From NCBI RefSeq assembly GCF_900114345.1, contig NZ_FOZJ01000001.1, positions 558,001 to 622,000 of the forward strand: a DNA stretch of 64,000 nucleotides, written 5' to 3'. Below are positions 42,571 through 52,354 of the stretch, piece after piece. The notes under the pieces are model-generated. The model did not search any database, was not told the origin of the DNA, and saw only the letters and a program-made list of their open reading frames with translations. The position numbers were made by a program, and so were the translations under genes. This DNA comes from Microbacterium sp. cf046. Its GTDB lineage: Bacteria; Actinomycetota; Actinomycetes; Actinomycetales; Microbacteriaceae. Each line of letters begins with the position of its first letter. Within the stretch, counting starts at the first letter, position 1.

Positions 42571-44328
42571 ATGTCGGCGATCGTCTGCAATCCGATCGAC
42601 CTGCCATACCGCTTCCAAGAGCTGACGGCAGGCCCGTTCTATCGCCGCGTGGTACGAGAGGGTGCCGACCCGTCAGTCATTCATCATCAGGGACGCTTCT
42701 ACCTGTTCGTGTCGATGTCGGGCGGGTTCTGGCACTCGACGGACCTCAAGAACTGGGACTTCGTCGCCACCCCGACCCTGCCGATCTACGACTACGCGCC
42801 CGACGTGCGGATCGTCGACGACCATATGGTCGTGTGCGCCTCGCACCCGACGAAGAAGGGCAACTTCTACCGCACCCGTGATCCGCTCGCCGGGCAATGG
42901 GAGCAGATAACGGGCACCTTCACGTTCTGGGACCCCAACCTGTTCCAGGACGACGACGGCCGCGTCTACTTGTACTGGGGATGCTCGGACAAGACCCCGA
43001 TCAAAGGCGTCGAGCTCGATCGTGCGACCTTCCGGCCGCTCGGCGAGCCCGTCGAGATCATCCACGGGCAGCCCGCCACCCACGGCTGGGAGCGTAAAGG
43101 CAAGAACTTCGACCCGAGCGCCGACAAAGTGCCGCTGCCCATGAAGGCGTTCATCAGCGCCAACCCGTTCATCGAGGGCGCGTGGATGACCAAGCACAAG
43201 GACCGGTACTACCTGCAGTACTCGGCTCCCGGCACCGAGCTGCACACGTACAGCGACGGCTACTACACGGCCCAGTCGCCACTCGGCCCGTTCACCTTTG
43301 CACCGAACTCGCCGTTCTCCTCCAAGCCCGGCGGGTTCATGCCGGGGGCGGGCCACGGTTCGACCTTTCAGGACGAGTTCGGCAACTGGTGGCACGTCGC
43401 GACGATGCGGATCTCGAAGAACTTCATGTTCGAGCGCCGCATCGGCGTCTTTCCCGCGGGCTTCGACGATGACGGCGTGCTGTTCTGCAACCAGGAGTTC
43501 GCCGACTACCCGATGACCATCCCCGAAGCGCCGGCCGACCCCTGGTCACTGTCGGCACGGTCGATGTTGCTGAATCTCGGGGGGCGGACGATCGCCTCCT
43601 CGTCTGATCCCGAGCATGGCCCCGCCCTCGCCGTCGATGAAGACGCCACCACATGGTGGGTCGCGGCGGACGCCAATCACGGGCAGTGGGTCGAGACCGA
43701 GCTCCCGCATGGATCGACGGTCCACTCGGTCCAGGTCAACATCGCCGAGCACGACCTTCGCCCGACCGTGAAGCGGTCGCGCAAGGAGACCACGCTGACT
43801 GCCCTGTGGCAGCGCCACATCAACCAGACCGAGCCCGCGACCGAGTTCCTGGTGCAGCTCTCGAACGATCGCATCGAGTGGAGCACCGTCTACGACTCGC
43901 GCGTCTCCGGGGCGAGCCGCTCCCACGTCTTCGTCGAGCTCGACAAGCCCGACACGTACCGATACGTGAGAGTCACCGGCTTCGCGCAGCCCTACGGCGG
44001 GCGTTTCGCCGTCAGTGGCCTACGGGTGTTCGGGATCGGCCCCGGCGAGCCTCCCGCCGCGGTGACGCCGACAGCTCAGCGCACCGGGTCGATGAACACG
44101 CGGCTGTCCTGGCCTGCCGTCATCGGCGTGCAGGGCTACAACCTGCGGTACGGCATCGCCGAAGACAAGCTCTACTCCAGCTGGCAGCTCGACGCCCGCA
44201 CTTCCCACGACCTTGGCGCCCTCAACGCCGGTCACGAGTACTGGATCGCCGTCGACTCGTTCAACGAGAACGGGATCACCCGTGGAACGCCGGTGCGCGT
44301 CTCCGCCACACCCAACGAAAGACACTGA
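42571..44328 (+). CDS. GH43 glycosidase with discoidin-like and Fn3 modules
   Basis: A 585-residue GH43-type enzyme. The propeller (about 20-320) carries the expected acids: Asp33 in VREGADPSVI, Asp121 in FTFWDPNLFQD and Glu202 in NPFIEGAWMTKH. A discoidin (F5/8C)-like beta-sandwich follows (about 345-485, DEDATTWWVAADANHGQWVE). A fibronectin-III-like module ends the protein (LSWPAVIGVQGYNLRYG). No signal peptide is visible, so it seems cytoplasmic despite its binding modules. Likely beta-xylosidase or arabinosidase; specificity cannot be read. Confidence 0.9.
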   Translation: MSAIVCNPIDLPYRFQELTAGPFYRRVVREGADPSVIHHQGRFYLFVSMSGGFWHSTDLKNWDFVATPTLPIYDYAPDVRIVDDHMVVCASHPTKKGNFYRTRDPLAGQWEQITGTFTFWDPNLFQDDDGRVYLYWGCSDKTPIKGVELDRATFRPLGEPVEIIHGQPATHGWERKGKNFDPSADKVPLPMKAFISANPFIEGAWMTKHKDRYYLQYSAPGTELHTYSDGYYTAQSPLGPFTFAPNSPFSSKPGGFMPGAGHGSTFQDEFGNWWHVATMRISKNFMFERRIGVFPAGFDDDGVLFCNQEFADYPMTIPEAPADPWSLSARSMLLNLGGRTIASSSDPEHGPALAVDEDATTWWVAADANHGQWVETELPHGSTVHSVQVNIAEHDLRPTVKRSRKETTLTALWQRHINQTEPATEFLVQLSNDRIEWSTVYDSRVSGASRSHVFVELDKPDTYRYVRVTGFAQPYGGRFAVSGLRVFGIGPGEPPAAVTPTAQRTGSMNTRLSWPAVIGVQGYNLRYGIAEDKLYSSWQLDARTSHDLGALNAGHEYWIAVDSFNENGITRGTPVRVSATPNERH

Positions 44329-44329
44329 C

Positions 44330-46486
44330 ATGCCGACCACAACCACCGTCCAGACGTTCGATGAAGCCGTCGCCGCCGTTCGCGCCGGAGTGCTCGAACG
44401 TGACGAGGCGACCGAGCAGCTGATCTCGGGGCTGAGCGACGACGAGCTCCTCGGTCTGCTCGATGGTGACATCCCGGTTCGCTCGATGACGAAACTGCCC
44501 GGCATGATCAAGGCAGGCGCCATCGGCGCGGCCCAGGTCGAGAGCATCGGCTTTCCCGGCGTGCAGTTCACCGACGGCCCGCGCGGGGTCGTGATCGATG
44601 GGTCCACCGCCTTCCCCGTGAGCATTGCCCGCGCGGCGACATGGGACCCCGATCTCGAGCGCGAGGTCGGAACTGCGATGGGCCTCGAAGCCCGCGCGCG
44701 AGGGGCCAACTACTCCGGGGCGGTCTGCATCAATCTGCTGCGCCACCCGGCATGGGGACGCGCGCAGGAGTCCTACGGCGAAGACCCGGTCTTGACCGGC
44801 CGTATGGGCGTGGGACTCACCAAGGGGCTGCGGCCGAATGTGATGGCCTGCGTCAAGCACTACGCGCTCAACTCGATGGAGAACGCCCGGTTCAGGGTCG
44901 ACGTCCGCGTCGACGATCACGCCTTGCACGAGGTCTACCTGCCGCACTTCAAGGCGGTTGTGGATGCGGGCGCAGAATCCGTGATGAGCGCGTACAACTC
45001 CGTGAACGGCAAGTTCATGGACGTCAACAAGGTCCTCCTCACCGATGTGCTCCGCGACGAGTGGGGGTTCGAGGGCTTCGTCACCAGCGACTGGGTGTTC
45101 GGCACGCACGCCGGTGTCGAGAGCCTGGAGGCGGGACTCGACATCGAGATGCCCCTCAAGCTCCTGCGCGCTCGCGAGCTTCCGGGTGCCCTCAAGAACG
45201 GCCATCTCGCGCGGGCGACCGTGCTGACCTCGGCACGGCGCATCATGCGCACGATCCTCGGTCACTATGCCGACCGCGACGAGTCCGAGCCGGGTCGGGG
45301 TGTCATCGCGGGCGACGCGCACCGCGCACTCGCGCGCCGCGTCGCGACGCAAGGCATGGTGCTCCTGAAGAACGACGCCATCGACGGGTCGCCGCTCCTC
45401 CCGTTGAGCCCGTCGATCACACGCCTCGCGGTGATCGGCGCGTTGGCGGACGAGGCGAACACGGGTGACCACGGATCTTCCCTGGTGCACCCGCCGACCA
45501 CGGTGTCACCGCTGGCCGGCCTGCGCGAGGCGCTGCCGGATGTCGACATCCTTCACGCGGATGGATCCGATCTCACGGCCGCGGCCGTGGCGGCACGGCA
45601 AGCGGATGCCGTCATCCTCGTCGTCGGTATGAACCACGACGACGAGGGGGAGCGCGTCGAGAACGACGACATCGACCTCAGCATCCTCGGCTTCCCGTTC
45701 ACGCTCGCTCCGGTGCGGTGGCTGCTCAGCAAGATGCCGCGCAAGAACAACAGCCAGTTCGGGCGTGGCGGCGACCGGGAGTCGCTCACGCTCCACGCCG
45801 CCGACGAACGGCTCGTCGACGCCGTCGTCACGGCGAACCCGAAGACGGCCGTCGTTCTGATCGGCGGGAGCGCCATCATCGTCGAGGCGTGGCGCGCGCG
45901 CGTCCCCGCGATCCTGCACGCCTGGTATCCCGGTATGGAGGGCGGTCGCGCGCTCGCCGATGTGCTCACCGGCGCGGAGGAGCCGGGCGGGCGACTGCCG
46001 GTTGCGATCCCGACGGACGTCGCGCACCTGCCGTTCTTCGACGCCGAAGCGCGGTCGATCGTCTACGACGCATCGTGGGGGCAGCGCAAGCTCGACGCCG
46101 ACGGGCACGCCGCGGCCTTCCCCTTCGGCTTCGGTCTGGGCTACACCACCTTCGAGACCGAATTCGTCAGCCACGACGGCGCCACGGCGTCGGTACGGGT
46201 GCGCAACACCGGTACCCGGGCGGGTTCCACCGTCGCCCAGGTCTACGCGATCGACACGGCAGCCGACCGGATCGTCCCGCAGCTCGTCGGATTCGCCCGG
46301 GTCGCTCTCGACGCGGGCTCGGAGCAGACCGTGGAGATCGGCCTCGACCTGACGCCGACGACACAGCGCGACCCGCAGACCAAGACCTGGTCTGCTCGGC
46401 CGGGCACGTGGGCCCTGGTCGCTGCCCTGCACAGTCCGGCGGACGCCACCGGCGGACGGCCGCTCGCGACAAAGAAGGTGAAGTGA
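44330..46486 (+). CDS. GH3 beta-glycosidase
   Basis: A 718-residue GH3 enzyme. Motifs include GFPGVQFTDGPRGVVIDGSTAFP, RAQESYGEDP, VMACVKHYALNS and the nucleophile Asp254 in FVTSDWVFGTH. The C-terminal domain has NPKTAVVLIGGSAIIVE and AWYPGMEGGRALADVLTG, and a terminal Fn3 fold begins FGLGYTTFETEF. It is not a close match to the island 1 GH3 (different spacing and about 95 residues shorter), so the two were probably not made by recent duplication. It starts one base after the GH43 stop; its stop shares a base with the SDR start. Confidence 0.92.
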   Translation: MPTTTTVQTFDEAVAAVRAGVLERDEATEQLISGLSDDELLGLLDGDIPVRSMTKLPGMIKAGAIGAAQVESIGFPGVQFTDGPRGVVIDGSTAFPVSIARAATWDPDLEREVGTAMGLEARARGANYSGAVCINLLRHPAWGRAQESYGEDPVLTGRMGVGLTKGLRPNVMACVKHYALNSMENARFRVDVRVDDHALHEVYLPHFKAVVDAGAESVMSAYNSVNGKFMDVNKVLLTDVLRDEWGFEGFVTSDWVFGTHAGVESLEAGLDIEMPLKLLRARELPGALKNGHLARATVLTSARRIMRTILGHYADRDESEPGRGVIAGDAHRALARRVATQGMVLLKNDAIDGSPLLPLSPSITRLAVIGALADEANTGDHGSSLVHPPTTVSPLAGLREALPDVDILHADGSDLTAAAVAARQADAVILVVGMNHDDEGERVENDDIDLSILGFPFTLAPVRWLLSKMPRKNNSQFGRGGDRESLTLHAADERLVDAVVTANPKTAVVLIGGSAIIVEAWRARVPAILHAWYPGMEGGRALADVLTGAEEPGGRLPVAIPTDVAHLPFFDAEARSIVYDASWGQRKLDADGHAAAFPFGFGLGYTTFETEFVSHDGATASVRVRNTGTRAGSTVAQVYAIDTAADRIVPQLVGFARVALDAGSEQTVEIGLDLTPTTQRDPQTKTWSARPGTWALVAALHSPADATGGRPLATKKVK

Positions 46487-47307
46487 TGCAGACGGCTGTC
46501 ATCACCGGCGGAACCGGTGGAATGGGGCTCGCCACCGCCCGGATCCTCGGGCGGGATCACCGGATCGTGCTCGCCGACCTGGACCAAGGGCGGATCGATC
46601 GCGCCGTCGCGGAGCTGACCGTTGAGGGGGTGGATGTCGCCGGCTTCGTGTGCGATATCACCGACCGTGCCTCGGTCGAACGACTCTTCGACAGCGCCGC
46701 CGACGGAGGCCACCGCGTGCGCGCCGTCGTGCACACCGCAGGGATCAGCCCGCAGATGGGAGCACCCGATCGCATCGCCCGCATCAACGGAATCGGCACC
46801 GTCAACGTTGCCCGAGCGTTCCTCACTCACGCGGGCGAGGGCGACGCGCTGGTCAATGTCGCCTCGGTCGCCGGGCACGGCTTTCCGAAGGTGTTGATCC
46901 CGTTCCGAGCCTTCCCGTTCGCTGAGACGGACCCTGAGCGGTTCGCACGCGCGGTCGTGAAGCGTTCCCGTGCGCTGGGAAAGAAGCTGCGATCGGGTCT
47001 GGCCTACGGCATCAGCAAGTCGTTCGTGATCTGGTACACCCGGCGTCTGGCCGTGGCGTTCGGACAGCGCGGGGCTCGAATCGTCTCCGTCTCGCCGGGC
47101 AGTTTCGACACCTCGATGGGGCAGCTCGAGAAGGATCACGGCGCTTCCGAGTTCCTCAAGGTTTCGGCGATCAAGCGCTTCGGCCGGCCTGAGGAGATCG
47201 CCGCGGTCCTCGCGTTCTGCGCGAGCGACGCCCCCGGGTACCTCACCGGGACCGACATCCTCGTGGATGGCGGAACCCGCGCCGGCCAGGAATTCCGGAA
47301 GCGATGA
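46486..47307 (+). CDS. Short-chain dehydrogenase
   Basis: A 273-residue SDR with TAVITGGTGGMGLATARILG at the start, VVHTAGISPQ, a catalytic region around VNVASVAGHG, and an active-site tyrosine in LAYGISKSFVIWYTRR. A 40-residue insertion (FPKVLIPFRAFPFAETDPERFAR) between the Ser and Tyr motifs is unusual for a classical SDR and is reminiscent of hydroxysteroid dehydrogenases. Substrate is unknown; a sugar, steroid or aglycone alcohol are all possible. Its TGA overlaps the GH78 start codon region. Confidence 0.83.
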   Translation: MQTAVITGGTGGMGLATARILGRDHRIVLADLDQGRIDRAVAELTVEGVDVAGFVCDITDRASVERLFDSAADGGHRVRAVVHTAGISPQMGAPDRIARINGIGTVNVARAFLTHAGEGDALVNVASVAGHGFPKVLIPFRAFPFAETDPERFARAVVKRSRALGKKLRSGLAYGISKSFVIWYTRRLAVAFGQRGARIVSVSPGSFDTSMGQLEKDHGASEFLKVSAIKRFGRPEEIAAVLAFCASDAPGYLTGTDILVDGGTRAGQEFRKR

Positions 47308-49949
47308 TGAGCCTTCGGGCGGGGCACCTCAGAACGAACGCCCGCGTGCGCCCTCTCGGAATGGACTCGCGGCGCCCCGAATTCGCATGGAAACTGCAGA
47401 CCGAAGCGTCCGAGGTCATCCAGACCGCCTACGAGATCGAGCTGGCGGCATCCGAGGATTTCGACTCGCCCCCGCTGTGGGGCAGCGGCCGCGTCCCCTC
47501 CGACCTGCCGTTCGGGGCGGTCTACGGCGGACCCGAGCTCGAGTCGATGACGCGGTACTGGTGGCGGGTGCGCGTCGCCTGGAGCGGCAATGGCCGGGCG
47601 CAGCCGGTGTCGCAGTGGAGCGATCCGGACTGGTTCGAGACCGGCATCCTCGATCCCGTGCTCTGGTCGGCTGAGTGGATCAGCGGCCCGGCGCCGTCAT
47701 CGAAGAAGGACGACCCGGTGCTGTACCTGCGCGGCGCGGTGGAACTCTCCACCGAGGTCGTCCGAGCGCGCGCCTACGCGAGCGCCCTCGGCTGGTATCG
47801 CCTCTTCGTGAACGGGCACGACATCACCGGCGATGACCAGGTTCCGCGATTCACACCTTTGTCCGAGGTCGTCGAATACCAGACCTACGACGTGACGGAT
47901 GCGCTGCGGGCCGGGCGCAATATCCTGGCGGTCGCTGTCGGAGATGGCAGGTACCGCGGAGGGCTCGGCCTGACCGGTTCGCGCGCAGTGTACGGCGACC
48001 GCATCGGGGCATTCGCGCAGTTCGAGATCACGCTCGCCGACGGCACGACGGTGCGCACACAGACCGACGGCGCCTGGTTCGCCGGGCCGGGACGGATCAC
48101 GGGATCCGACCCGAAGAACGGCGAACGCGCCGACCTGCGTATCCCCGACAGCGACTGGCTCACCGGAGCCGAGGTGCCGGCCCGCTTCGCACGCGCTGAA
48201 GTCCTGCCCGACGATGGCCACGCGCTGATCGCTGAAGAGGTCGATCGCGTCCGAGGCGTCGAGCGGCTCTGCGCCACGGTCTCTCGCGCCCCGTCCGGGG
48301 CCCAGCTCCTCGACTTCGGGCAGAACTTCTCCGGCGTCGTGCGAATGCGGCTACGAGGACCAAGCGGCACCGTGGTTCAGCTCACGCACGGCGAACTGCT
48401 GACGCCGGCAGGCGAACTAGACGTGAAGTCGTTCACCGACGGCTTCCAGTTCTTTCAGCGGGATGTCGTCACCCTGTCGTCCAAACCCGAATGGTGGCAG
48501 CCGTCGTTCACCACGCACGGGTTCCGCTACGTGGAGGTGACCGGACTTTCCGACACGATCGACCCCGCCGACGTTGAAGGCGTCGTGGTTTCCACGGACT
48601 TCGCGCACACCGGCACCTTCGAATCGTCCGACCCTCGGCTTAACCAACTCCACCACAACGTCGTGTGGAGCGTGATCTCCAACTTCACCGACACGCCCAC
48701 CGACTGCCCCACGCGCGAGCGCGCAGGCTGGACCGGCGACATCCAGGCGTTCAGCCCGACCGCGGCAGTGCTCGTGGACTCGCAGGCGTTCCTGCACAGG
48801 TACCTGCGGAATCTGGCCATCGAGCAGTTCGACGACGGCTTCGTCCCCATCTATGTCCCCAGCCAAGCTCCGATCAAGAAGAGCGTCGGGCGCACGATGG
48901 TCCACTACATGTCGGGTGCCGTTGGCTGGTCGGACGCGGCCGTCATCCTGCCGTGGACTCTATACACCTACTACGGAGACCTGCAACTGCTGGCACGGCA
49001 GTACGACAGCATGCGGATGAGAGTCGACGGCATGGCTCGTCGCGCTGCCAAGAAGCGACGCGGCGGACGCTACATCCTCAACAGCGGCTTCCACTTCGGC
49101 GAGTGGCTGCGACCGGGCGACAACGCGCTGAAGACCATCGCTGGGCACATGGTCCGCTCGCCCGCCGAGATCGCGACCGCGTACTTCGCGCACTCGGCCG
49201 CGATCCTCGCTCAAGCCGCCGACGTGCTCGGCCGCCGGGTGGATGCCGAGCGCTACCGCACACTCTCCGCGAAGGTCGCGGCGGCGTGGCGAGATGCCTA
49301 CGTGCACGCCGATGGCACCGTTGCGCTCGACCGCCAGGACGACTATGTGCGCGCGCTCGCGTTCGATCTGGTGCGGCCCGAGCAGCGGCAACGAACCGTG
49401 GAACGCCTCGTCGAGCTCATCCGAGAGAACGGGAACCACATCACCACGGGATTCCTATCGACGCCCATGCTCCTGCAGGTCCTCGTCGACGGCGGTCGTT
49501 CCGATGTCGCCCTCGATCTGCTCTTCCAGAACACGTCACCGTCATGGCTGTATCAGGTGGAGCGCGGCGCCACCACGGTGTGGGAGACATGGGAGGGCTA
49601 CAAAGACGACGGCTACGGCAAGGCCTCGCACAACCACTACGCCTTCGGGGCCGTAGCCCGATGGCTTACGGAAGGACTTGCCGGGTTGTCGCCGGCCGCC
49701 CCCGGGTATCGCGAAATCCTCATCGCTCCGGTCTTGGCTCCCCAACTGCAGTCTGCCGGCACCACAGTAGACACTCCGTTCGGTGAGGCGACCAGTAGAT
49801 GGCAACGGGAAGGCGACACCCTCGTCCTGGAAGTGACCGTGCCTGCAGGGACGACCGCCCGCATCATGACCCCGTGGGAGACGCGTGCTGTGGGCTCAGG
49901 CAACCACATCTTGAAGGGTCAGGACATGGCCGCGATCGCGTCCGCATGA
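47304..49949 (+). CDS. Alpha-L-rhamnosidase (GH78)
   Basis: An 881-residue GH78 enzyme with the classic layout. An Fn3-like N-terminal module (RPEFAWKLQTEASEVIQTAYEIE) leads into the rhamnosidase N domain (YASALGWYRLFVNGHDI), a concanavalin-like domain (LLDFGQNFSGVVRM), the catalytic barrel and a C-terminal beta domain. The signature reads TPTDCPTRERAGWTGDIQAF, nearly the family consensus with its catalytic acids. GATTVWETWEGYKDD and SHNHYAFGAVARWL are also typical. This copy is closer to consensus than the one in island 1. No signal peptide is seen. Confidence 0.95.
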   Translation: MMSLRAGHLRTNARVRPLGMDSRRPEFAWKLQTEASEVIQTAYEIELAASEDFDSPPLWGSGRVPSDLPFGAVYGGPELESMTRYWWRVRVAWSGNGRAQPVSQWSDPDWFETGILDPVLWSAEWISGPAPSSKKDDPVLYLRGAVELSTEVVRARAYASALGWYRLFVNGHDITGDDQVPRFTPLSEVVEYQTYDVTDALRAGRNILAVAVGDGRYRGGLGLTGSRAVYGDRIGAFAQFEITLADGTTVRTQTDGAWFAGPGRITGSDPKNGERADLRIPDSDWLTGAEVPARFARAEVLPDDGHALIAEEVDRVRGVERLCATVSRAPSGAQLLDFGQNFSGVVRMRLRGPSGTVVQLTHGELLTPAGELDVKSFTDGFQFFQRDVVTLSSKPEWWQPSFTTHGFRYVEVTGLSDTIDPADVEGVVVSTDFAHTGTFESSDPRLNQLHHNVVWSVISNFTDTPTDCPTRERAGWTGDIQAFSPTAAVLVDSQAFLHRYLRNLAIEQFDDGFVPIYVPSQAPIKKSVGRTMVHYMSGAVGWSDAAVILPWTLYTYYGDLQLLARQYDSMRMRVDGMARRAAKKRRGGRYILNSGFHFGEWLRPGDNALKTIAGHMVRSPAEIATAYFAHSAAILAQAADVLGRRVDAERYRTLSAKVAAAWRDAYVHADGTVALDRQDDYVRALAFDLVRPEQRQRTVERLVELIRENGNHITTGFLSTPMLLQVLVDGGRSDVALDLLFQNTSPSWLYQVERGATTVWETWEGYKDDGYGKASHNHYAFGAVARWLTEGLAGLSPAAPGYREILIAPVLAPQLQSAGTTVDTPFGEATSRWQREGDTLVLEVTVPAGTTARIMTPWETRAVGSGNHILKGQDMAAIASA

Positions 49950-50947
49950 TGGTCCTCAGGATCGGAGTCCTCGGCGCCGCGCGGATCAACCGCTCGGCGT
50001 TGCTGTCGCCAGCGCGCCGCACGTCCGGGGTGGCGATCGCTGCGATCGCCGCCCGCGACCCGGAACGAGCGACATCGTATGCACGACGGCACAGCATCCC
50101 CATCGTGCACCACACGTACGAGGCGATCCTCCAAGACCCCGACATAGACGCGGTCTACGTGCCGCTCCCCGCCGCCCTTCACGGAACATGGACCTTGGCC
50201 GCCATCGCGGCCGGCAAGCACGTCCTGTGCGAGAAGCCGTTCACGGCGAACGCGGACGAAGCGCGCGCGGTGCGGGCTGCTGCCGAAGGATCGGGGCTCG
50301 TGATCATGGAGGCGCATCACACGTCGTTCCATCCCTTCACGGCTCGGCTGCGGGATGTCGTGCGATCCGGCGAACTCGGCGACATCCGCAGCGCCTCCGC
50401 CTGGTTCCACGCGCCGATCCCGCCAGGAAACGACATCCGCTGGGATCGGGGCCTCGGCGGCGGCTCCGTCATGGACCTCGGCGTCTACCCGGTCCGCCTG
50501 ATCCGCGACGTCATCGGAGAGCCGACCGTCCGCAGCGCCGTCGCGCTCCGCCGCGGCGACATCGACCGGCGGATGACCGCACACCTCGACATCGAGGGGA
50601 TCGACGCCCGCGTCGACTGCGGAATGTGGTCTTCCCGTCCCTTCGCGCTCGGTTTCGAGGTCGTCGGTTCGCGGGCAAGGATGCGGGTGGCGTGGCCATA
50701 TCATCCACAGGCGGGCGGCAGGATCCGGATCGACGGCCCGCAGGTTCGACGCCGCGAGCGGGCAGATCGCAAGAGCAGCTACCGCTACCAGCTCGAGGCG
50801 TTCCGCGATGCGATCTCGGCGGGGGTAGAGAACCTCCACGGCGTCGACGAAGCCGTCGCGACCATGGACGTCGTGGACGACATCTACAGGGCGTCTGGGA
50901 TGAATCCGCGCCGGCCTCTGATGCCGCCGCCCACTGCGATGATCTGA
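49946..50947 (+). CDS. Gfo/Idh/MocA-family oxidoreductase
   Basis: A 333-residue NAD(P)-dependent sugar oxidoreductase. The Rossmann start is RIGVLGAARINRSAL, followed by DAVYVPLPAALHGTW and the family signature GKHVLCEKPFTANADEA (Lys of EKP). The catalytic-domain segment GGGSVMDLGVYPVRLIRDVIGEP follows. Such enzymes oxidise sugars or glycosides at C1 or C3. With GH78, GH3 and GH43 upstream it probably acts on a released sugar or on the glycoside itself. Its ATG overlaps the rhamnosidase stop (ATGATG; 49,946 or 49,949). Confidence 0.9.
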   Translation: MMVLRIGVLGAARINRSALLSPARRTSGVAIAAIAARDPERATSYARRHSIPIVHHTYEAILQDPDIDAVYVPLPAALHGTWTLAAIAAGKHVLCEKPFTANADEARAVRAAAEGSGLVIMEAHHTSFHPFTARLRDVVRSGELGDIRSASAWFHAPIPPGNDIRWDRGLGGGSVMDLGVYPVRLIRDVIGEPTVRSAVALRRGDIDRRMTAHLDIEGIDARVDCGMWSSRPFALGFEVVGSRARMRVAWPYHPQAGGRIRIDGPQVRRRERADRKSSYRYQLEAFRDAISAGVENLHGVDEAVATMDVVDDIYRASGMNPRRPLMPPPTAMI

Positions 50948-50986
50948 TCACCCAGAGATCTTTGAGCCCTGGCGCAGCGGCCTCCC

Positions 50987-52225
50987 GTGCGCCAGGCTCG
51001 GACTGTGAAGATTCCAGAACAGCCGGCGGCGGGCGTGCGGATAGGCGGCGTTCCCGCGACGGAGTGGATTCTCGCTCACCGTCGAGAACTCGTCGACACG
51101 GCGCTCGCAGAGCTGCGCGACTCCGCCGTCGGTGACGACAGCCAGCGTGTGGCGCAGCTGCGCTGGATCATGGACTACAACGTCGGACTGTTCGCTCGGG
51201 TGTTCACCGGCGAGACCGTCCTGGATGAGGGTTCCGCGTCAGAGCTCGTTGCATCGGCGGCAGTCCGCGCAGGCGAGGGATTCCCGGTCGAGAACCTGCT
51301 GGAGACCTACGTCGGAGGGACCGCGGCGATCTGGCGACACATGGCTTCGAGCGCCCGGCCCGACGAGCTCGATGACCTGATCACACTCACCGGTGCACTG
51401 TTCGACTACCTGCGCGGTGTGATGGCCCTCGTCGTGCGCGGCTTCGAGCGCGAGGCGTCTCGCGTGCGCCTGGGCGAACGGGATGCGCGCTACGCGGTGT
51501 ATTCGGCGCTCCTTGCCGGTGGTGATCTGGATCAGGCTGCGGCGCGGTCCGGGCTGCCGGTCGCCCCTCGGTACCTCGTCCTTGCCCTTCACATGGGCCC
51601 GGATGCGGCGGGCTCCGACCGCTCTTCTCATGTCGTGTCGGCACGCCGGGGCAACGCACTGCTGCAAACGCTCGACCAACTCTCAAGCGGTGAGGTGCTC
51701 GCCGTCATCGGGGATCCCCATGGGACGGCACTCATCCCGCTGCCTGCTGAGTCGGGCGGCGACGAGTCAACTCGGGTGCGGGCGGCGATCGAACGGCTCG
51801 CACAGAACCTGGATGTCGCCATACACGCCGGTGCGGTCTTCGCCACGGCATCCGAGGTGCGCGATGCGGCTGCCCTGGCCGAGGAGATCCTGCAGCTGGT
51901 GCTGGCGATCGACTTCGCTGGCGGGGCGTGGTTCCTCGATGACGTGCTCCTCCCGTACCAACTGACGCGCCCTGGGCCCGCACGCGAAATGCTCCGCCAG
52001 CGGTTGGCGGTGGTGGAGCAGCATCCCGACTGGGATGCCACGCTGCGAGCCGCCTCGCGCAACGGATGGGACCGCAGTCGAACGGCGCACGCGCTGCACG
52101 TGCACCCGAACACCGTGGACTACCGACTCCGTCGGATGGCGGAAGCCACCGGTCTCGACACGGGAGATCCCGCGCAGCGCGCCGTCGTGCTCGCGGCCAT
52201 GTACGTACGGGCGATGGACGTCTGA
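50987..52225 (+). CDS. PucR-family (CdaR-like) transcriptional regulator
   Basis: A regulator of about 412 residues. The central region has the GGDEF-like/RsbT-type architecture of PucR proteins, and the C-terminal helix-turn-helix domain reads ASRNGWDRSRTAHALHVHPNTVDYRLRRMAEATGLD (about 358-392). An N-terminal helical sensor domain precedes it (WILAHRRELVDTALAEL). The GTG at 50,987 is used; GTG at 51,005 is equally possible and neither has a strong ribosome-binding site. Lying between the two halves of the island, it may control the downstream MFS, M28-like and lipase-like genes. Confidence 0.88.
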   Translation: MRQARTVKIPEQPAAGVRIGGVPATEWILAHRRELVDTALAELRDSAVGDDSQRVAQLRWIMDYNVGLFARVFTGETVLDEGSASELVASAAVRAGEGFPVENLLETYVGGTAAIWRHMASSARPDELDDLITLTGALFDYLRGVMALVVRGFEREASRVRLGERDARYAVYSALLAGGDLDQAAARSGLPVAPRYLVLALHMGPDAAGSDRSSHVVSARRGNALLQTLDQLSSGEVLAVIGDPHGTALIPLPAESGGDESTRVRAAIERLAQNLDVAIHAGAVFATASEVRDAAALAEEILQLVLAIDFAGGAWFLDDVLLPYQLTRPGPAREMLRQRLAVVEQHPDWDATLRAASRNGWDRSRTAHALHVHPNTVDYRLRRMAEATGLDTGDPAQRAVVLAAMYVRAMDV

Positions 52226-52354
52226 CCGCCAACGGTTTTGTAGATCTCACAAAGGGACGTGCTCAAGTCGCACCTGATGTGCGTATCCGTCGACGGCGGA
52301 CTCGCTCAGACTCGAAGAGCCTTGTCAGTACAGCGTCGTCATCGAGGAGTTCCC

